A DNA stretch of 64,000 nucleotides from Shewanella corallii. Its GTDB lineage: Bacteria > Pseudomonadota > Gammaproteobacteria > Enterobacterales > Shewanellaceae. The translations under genes and the position numbers were made by a program. Positions within the stretch are counted from its first letter, which is position 1. Every line of letters begins with the position of its first letter. Location: contig NZ_JAKIKT010000005.1 of NCBI RefSeq assembly GCF_023349125.1, positions 1 to 64,000 on the forward strand. Reading direction: 5' to 3'. The notes below the pieces were generated by a model, which saw nothing but the letters and a program-made list of their open reading frames with translations, was not told the DNA's origin and searched no databases. Of this stretch, positions 62,668-64,000 are shown piece by piece.

Positions 62668-62702
62668 GCCGATCGGTAAGGATTAATTTCTTTGCGAGCC
62701 CA

Positions 62703-62725
62703 AAGCGCACCTGGCCGGTGCGCTT
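62703..62725 (+). terminator. Weak terminator after pdxH
   Basis: Stem AAGCGCACC with GGTGCGCTT and a 5-nt loop; only ATGG follows instead of a T tract. Confidence 0.4.
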
Positions 62726-62773
62726 ATGGTTGTTGGGAGCGCGGTTGATACGCTCCCTCAATCTCCAGGTCAC

Positions 62774-62989
62774 TCAGGCCAGAGGCGTAACATTTTCCGC
62801 CAGTGGGCCTTTTTCACCCTGAACTACCTGAAAAGTGACGGATTGTCCCTCTTTCAATGTTCGACGGCCACTGCCATTGATGGCTCTGAAGTGGACAAAT
62901 ACATCGCCGGCGCCTTCACGGGCCAGAAATCCAAATCCCTTTTCATCGTTGAACCACTTTACAGTTCCAGTGATGACTTGATCTGACAT
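62774..62989 (-). CDS. Cold-shock protein, second copy
   Basis: 71 aa. RNP1 KGFGFL and RNP2 VFVHF; opening [16 protein letters not shown], ending [11 protein letters not shown]. It is about as close to the other copy (52447-52656) as paralogues within the family usually are, and differs in having Arg-rich SGRRTLKEG. Its leader is short (the gap to yaiI is 98 bp), so constitutive or stationary-phase expression is more likely than cold induction. AGGA precedes the ATG. Confidence 0.93.
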   Translation of the reverse strand: MSDQVITGTVKWFNDEKGFGFLAREGAGDVFVHFRAINGSGRRTLKEGQSVTFQVVQGEKGPLAENVTPLA

Positions 62990-63087
62990 AGAATCCTCTT
63001 AATCAATCCGGTGTTAACAAGCTGGTGCTGAAGCCGCAATGTAGCAGCCGGATATGTCAGATAAATTACAAGTTAAGGTGTTGATTA

Positions 63088-63549
63088 ATGGTTACCATCT
63101 GGGTTGATGCGGACGCCTGTCCAAATCCGGTAAAAGAAATTCTGTTTAAAGCGGCAGAGCGAATGAAGGTGCCACTTAAGCTGGTGGCCAATCACAGCAT
63201 CCGGATCCCGCCCAGTCGTTATATCTCTGTGATCAGGGTTGAGCAGGGGTTCGATGTGGCTGATAACTATCTGGTGGAGAGAGTTAGTGCCAATGATCTG
63301 GTCATCAGCAGTGATATTCCTCTGGCGGCCGACGCACTGAAAAAAGGGGCATTTGTGGTAACTCCAAGGGGAGAAGCCATGACCAAAGAGAATATTGGAG
63401 AGCGGCTGAATATGCGGGACTTCTTTGATACTCTCAGAAGTTCAGGGATCCAAACCAGTGGCCCGGCAGCCTTATCCAATCAGGACAAGCATGCGTTCAG
63501 CCGCCAACTGGATCTCTGGTCCAGACAAGTTGCAAAACTGCTAGACTGA
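63088..63549 (+). CDS. yaiI: YaiI/YqxD family protein (DUF188)
   Basis: 153 aa. [21 protein letters not shown] at the N-terminus is the PIN-like active site (Asp-Asp plus Cys), with [25 protein letters not shown] and [10 protein letters not shown] later. PIN-like folds often cleave RNA but the function of this family is unknown. AAGGTG gives a good ribosome binding site. Confidence 0.92.
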   Translation: MVTIWVDADACPNPVKEILFKAAERMKVPLKLVANHSIRIPPSRYISVIRVEQGFDVADNYLVERVSANDLVISSDIPLAADALKKGAFVVTPRGEAMTKENIGERLNMRDFFDTLRSSGIQTSGPAALSNQDKHAFSRQLDLWSRQVAKLLD

Positions 63550-63671
63550 AATGACAGGCCCAGTTGCGCAACACGGGAACATTGAAGTCGGGCGCACCAG
63601 GCACCTGTATGTCCCTACATCCTATCACTACTGGTTTGATATCGGTCGGGATGGCCGGGGAGAGAAAGCAG

Positions 63672-64000
63672 ATGAAACATTGGTTACTGACACTGGTATT
63701 GATGACCCCGGGGTTGTCACTGGCTGCAGATTGGGTAATCCAAAACCAGGATTCCCGCGTAAGTTTTATTACCATCAAGCAAGGTAATATCGCCGAAGTC
63801 AGCCGTTTTACCAAGGTAAGTGGCGCACTGTCGTCAGAGGGAAAGTTCAGTTTGACCATTCCTCTGACCGGCGTACAGACAGGGATAGATATCCGCAACG
63901 AGCGTATGCAAAGCATGCTGTTCGAAGTGGGTAAATTCCCCGAACTTGAGCTTAACGCTGACGTCGATATGGCGGCGATTAACAGCATTAAGGCGGGTGA
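63672..64000 (+). CDS. YceI-family periplasmic protein, 3' end outside the window
   Basis: The ATG at 63672 opens an uninterrupted frame to the window end (109 codons visible). The signal peptide is MKHWLLTLVLMTPGLSLAAD. The mature part, WVIQNQDSRVSFITIKQGNIAEVSRFTKVSG, LTIPLTGVQTGIDIRNERMQ and MLFEVGKFPELELNADV, has the YceI lipocalin-like pattern. Such proteins bind amphiphilic polyisoprenoids in the periplasm. About half the normal length (about 190 aa) is visible. Confidence 0.85.
   Translation, partial: MKHWLLTLVLMTPGLSLAADWVIQNQDSRVSFITIKQGNIAEVSRFTKVSGALSSEGKFSLTIPLTGVQTGIDIRNERMQSMLFEVGKFPELELNADVDMAAINSIKAG

Overview
The window is chromosomal DNA of a marine-type gammaproteobacterium, most likely of the order Alteromonadales (Alteromonadaceae or a Shewanella-like lineage). 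The evidence is the gammaproteobacterial gene order (rne, rluC, yceF, yceD-rpmF-plsX-fabHDG-acpP-fabF; maoP divergent from hdfR; ppk-ppx), the dedicated Gram-negative sortase (Pds) cluster known from marine proteobacteria, and a leucine dehydrogenase gene preceded by a LiuR-type palindrome. Most of the window is housekeeping DNA. I see no tRNA, rRNA, CRISPR array or prophage.

Layout. 1-1.6 kb: the 3' part of a frameshifted IS630-family element, apparently inserted into a gene for a PliI-like lysozyme inhibitor, then a small membrane protein gene. 1.7-3.6 kb: leucine dehydrogenase and a DUF4826 gene. 3.7-7.3 kb: polyphosphate operon ppk-ppx. 7.6-12.2 kb: YegD-like Hsp70, CreA lipoprotein, DcuA transporter, cystathionine beta-lyase. 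12.3-19 kb: sortase cluster, with histidine kinase and response regulator divergent from pdsO, a VIT/VWA sortase target and a class GN sortase. 19-22.5 kb: pqiABC. 22.7-33 kb: diguanylate cyclase, RimK-like ligase plus maoP, hdfR, dgkA, secreted DNA ligase, LMW phosphatase, YlqF GTPase, an IPNS-like oxygenase, an MsrB-MsrA fusion and a SulP transporter. 33-39.6 kb: rne, rluC, HAD phosphatase, yceF. 39.8-46.2 kb: yceD-rpmF and the fatty-acid synthesis cluster. 46.5-56.4 kb: thioesterase, hydroxyacid dehydrogenase, cdd, sbcB, rlmA, a cold-shock protein, an ABC exporter with yceH, and a CvfB-like protein. 56.7-61.9 kb: polyamine operon speE-speA-speD-speB. 62-64 kb: pdxH, a second cold-shock gene, yaiI and a truncated YceI gene.

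How the genes work together. SpeA and SpeB convert arginine through agmatine to putrescine; SpeD supplies decarboxylated SAM and SpeE makes spermidine, so one operon encodes the whole route. SpeD is the eukaryotic-type enzyme. The operon has a long leader with a strong stem-loop, a 48-codon Arg/His-rich upstream ORF and two mutually exclusive hairpins; this is the best candidate here for an undescribed regulatory system. In the sortase cluster, the PdsS/PdsR pair probably controls pdsO-target-sortase through a TTGCC direct-repeat array in the divergent promoter region. PlsX, FabH, FabD, FabG, AcpP and FabF form the fatty-acid elongation core, coupled to ribosomal protein L32.

All calls come from reading the sequence and remembered family motifs; no database search was run.
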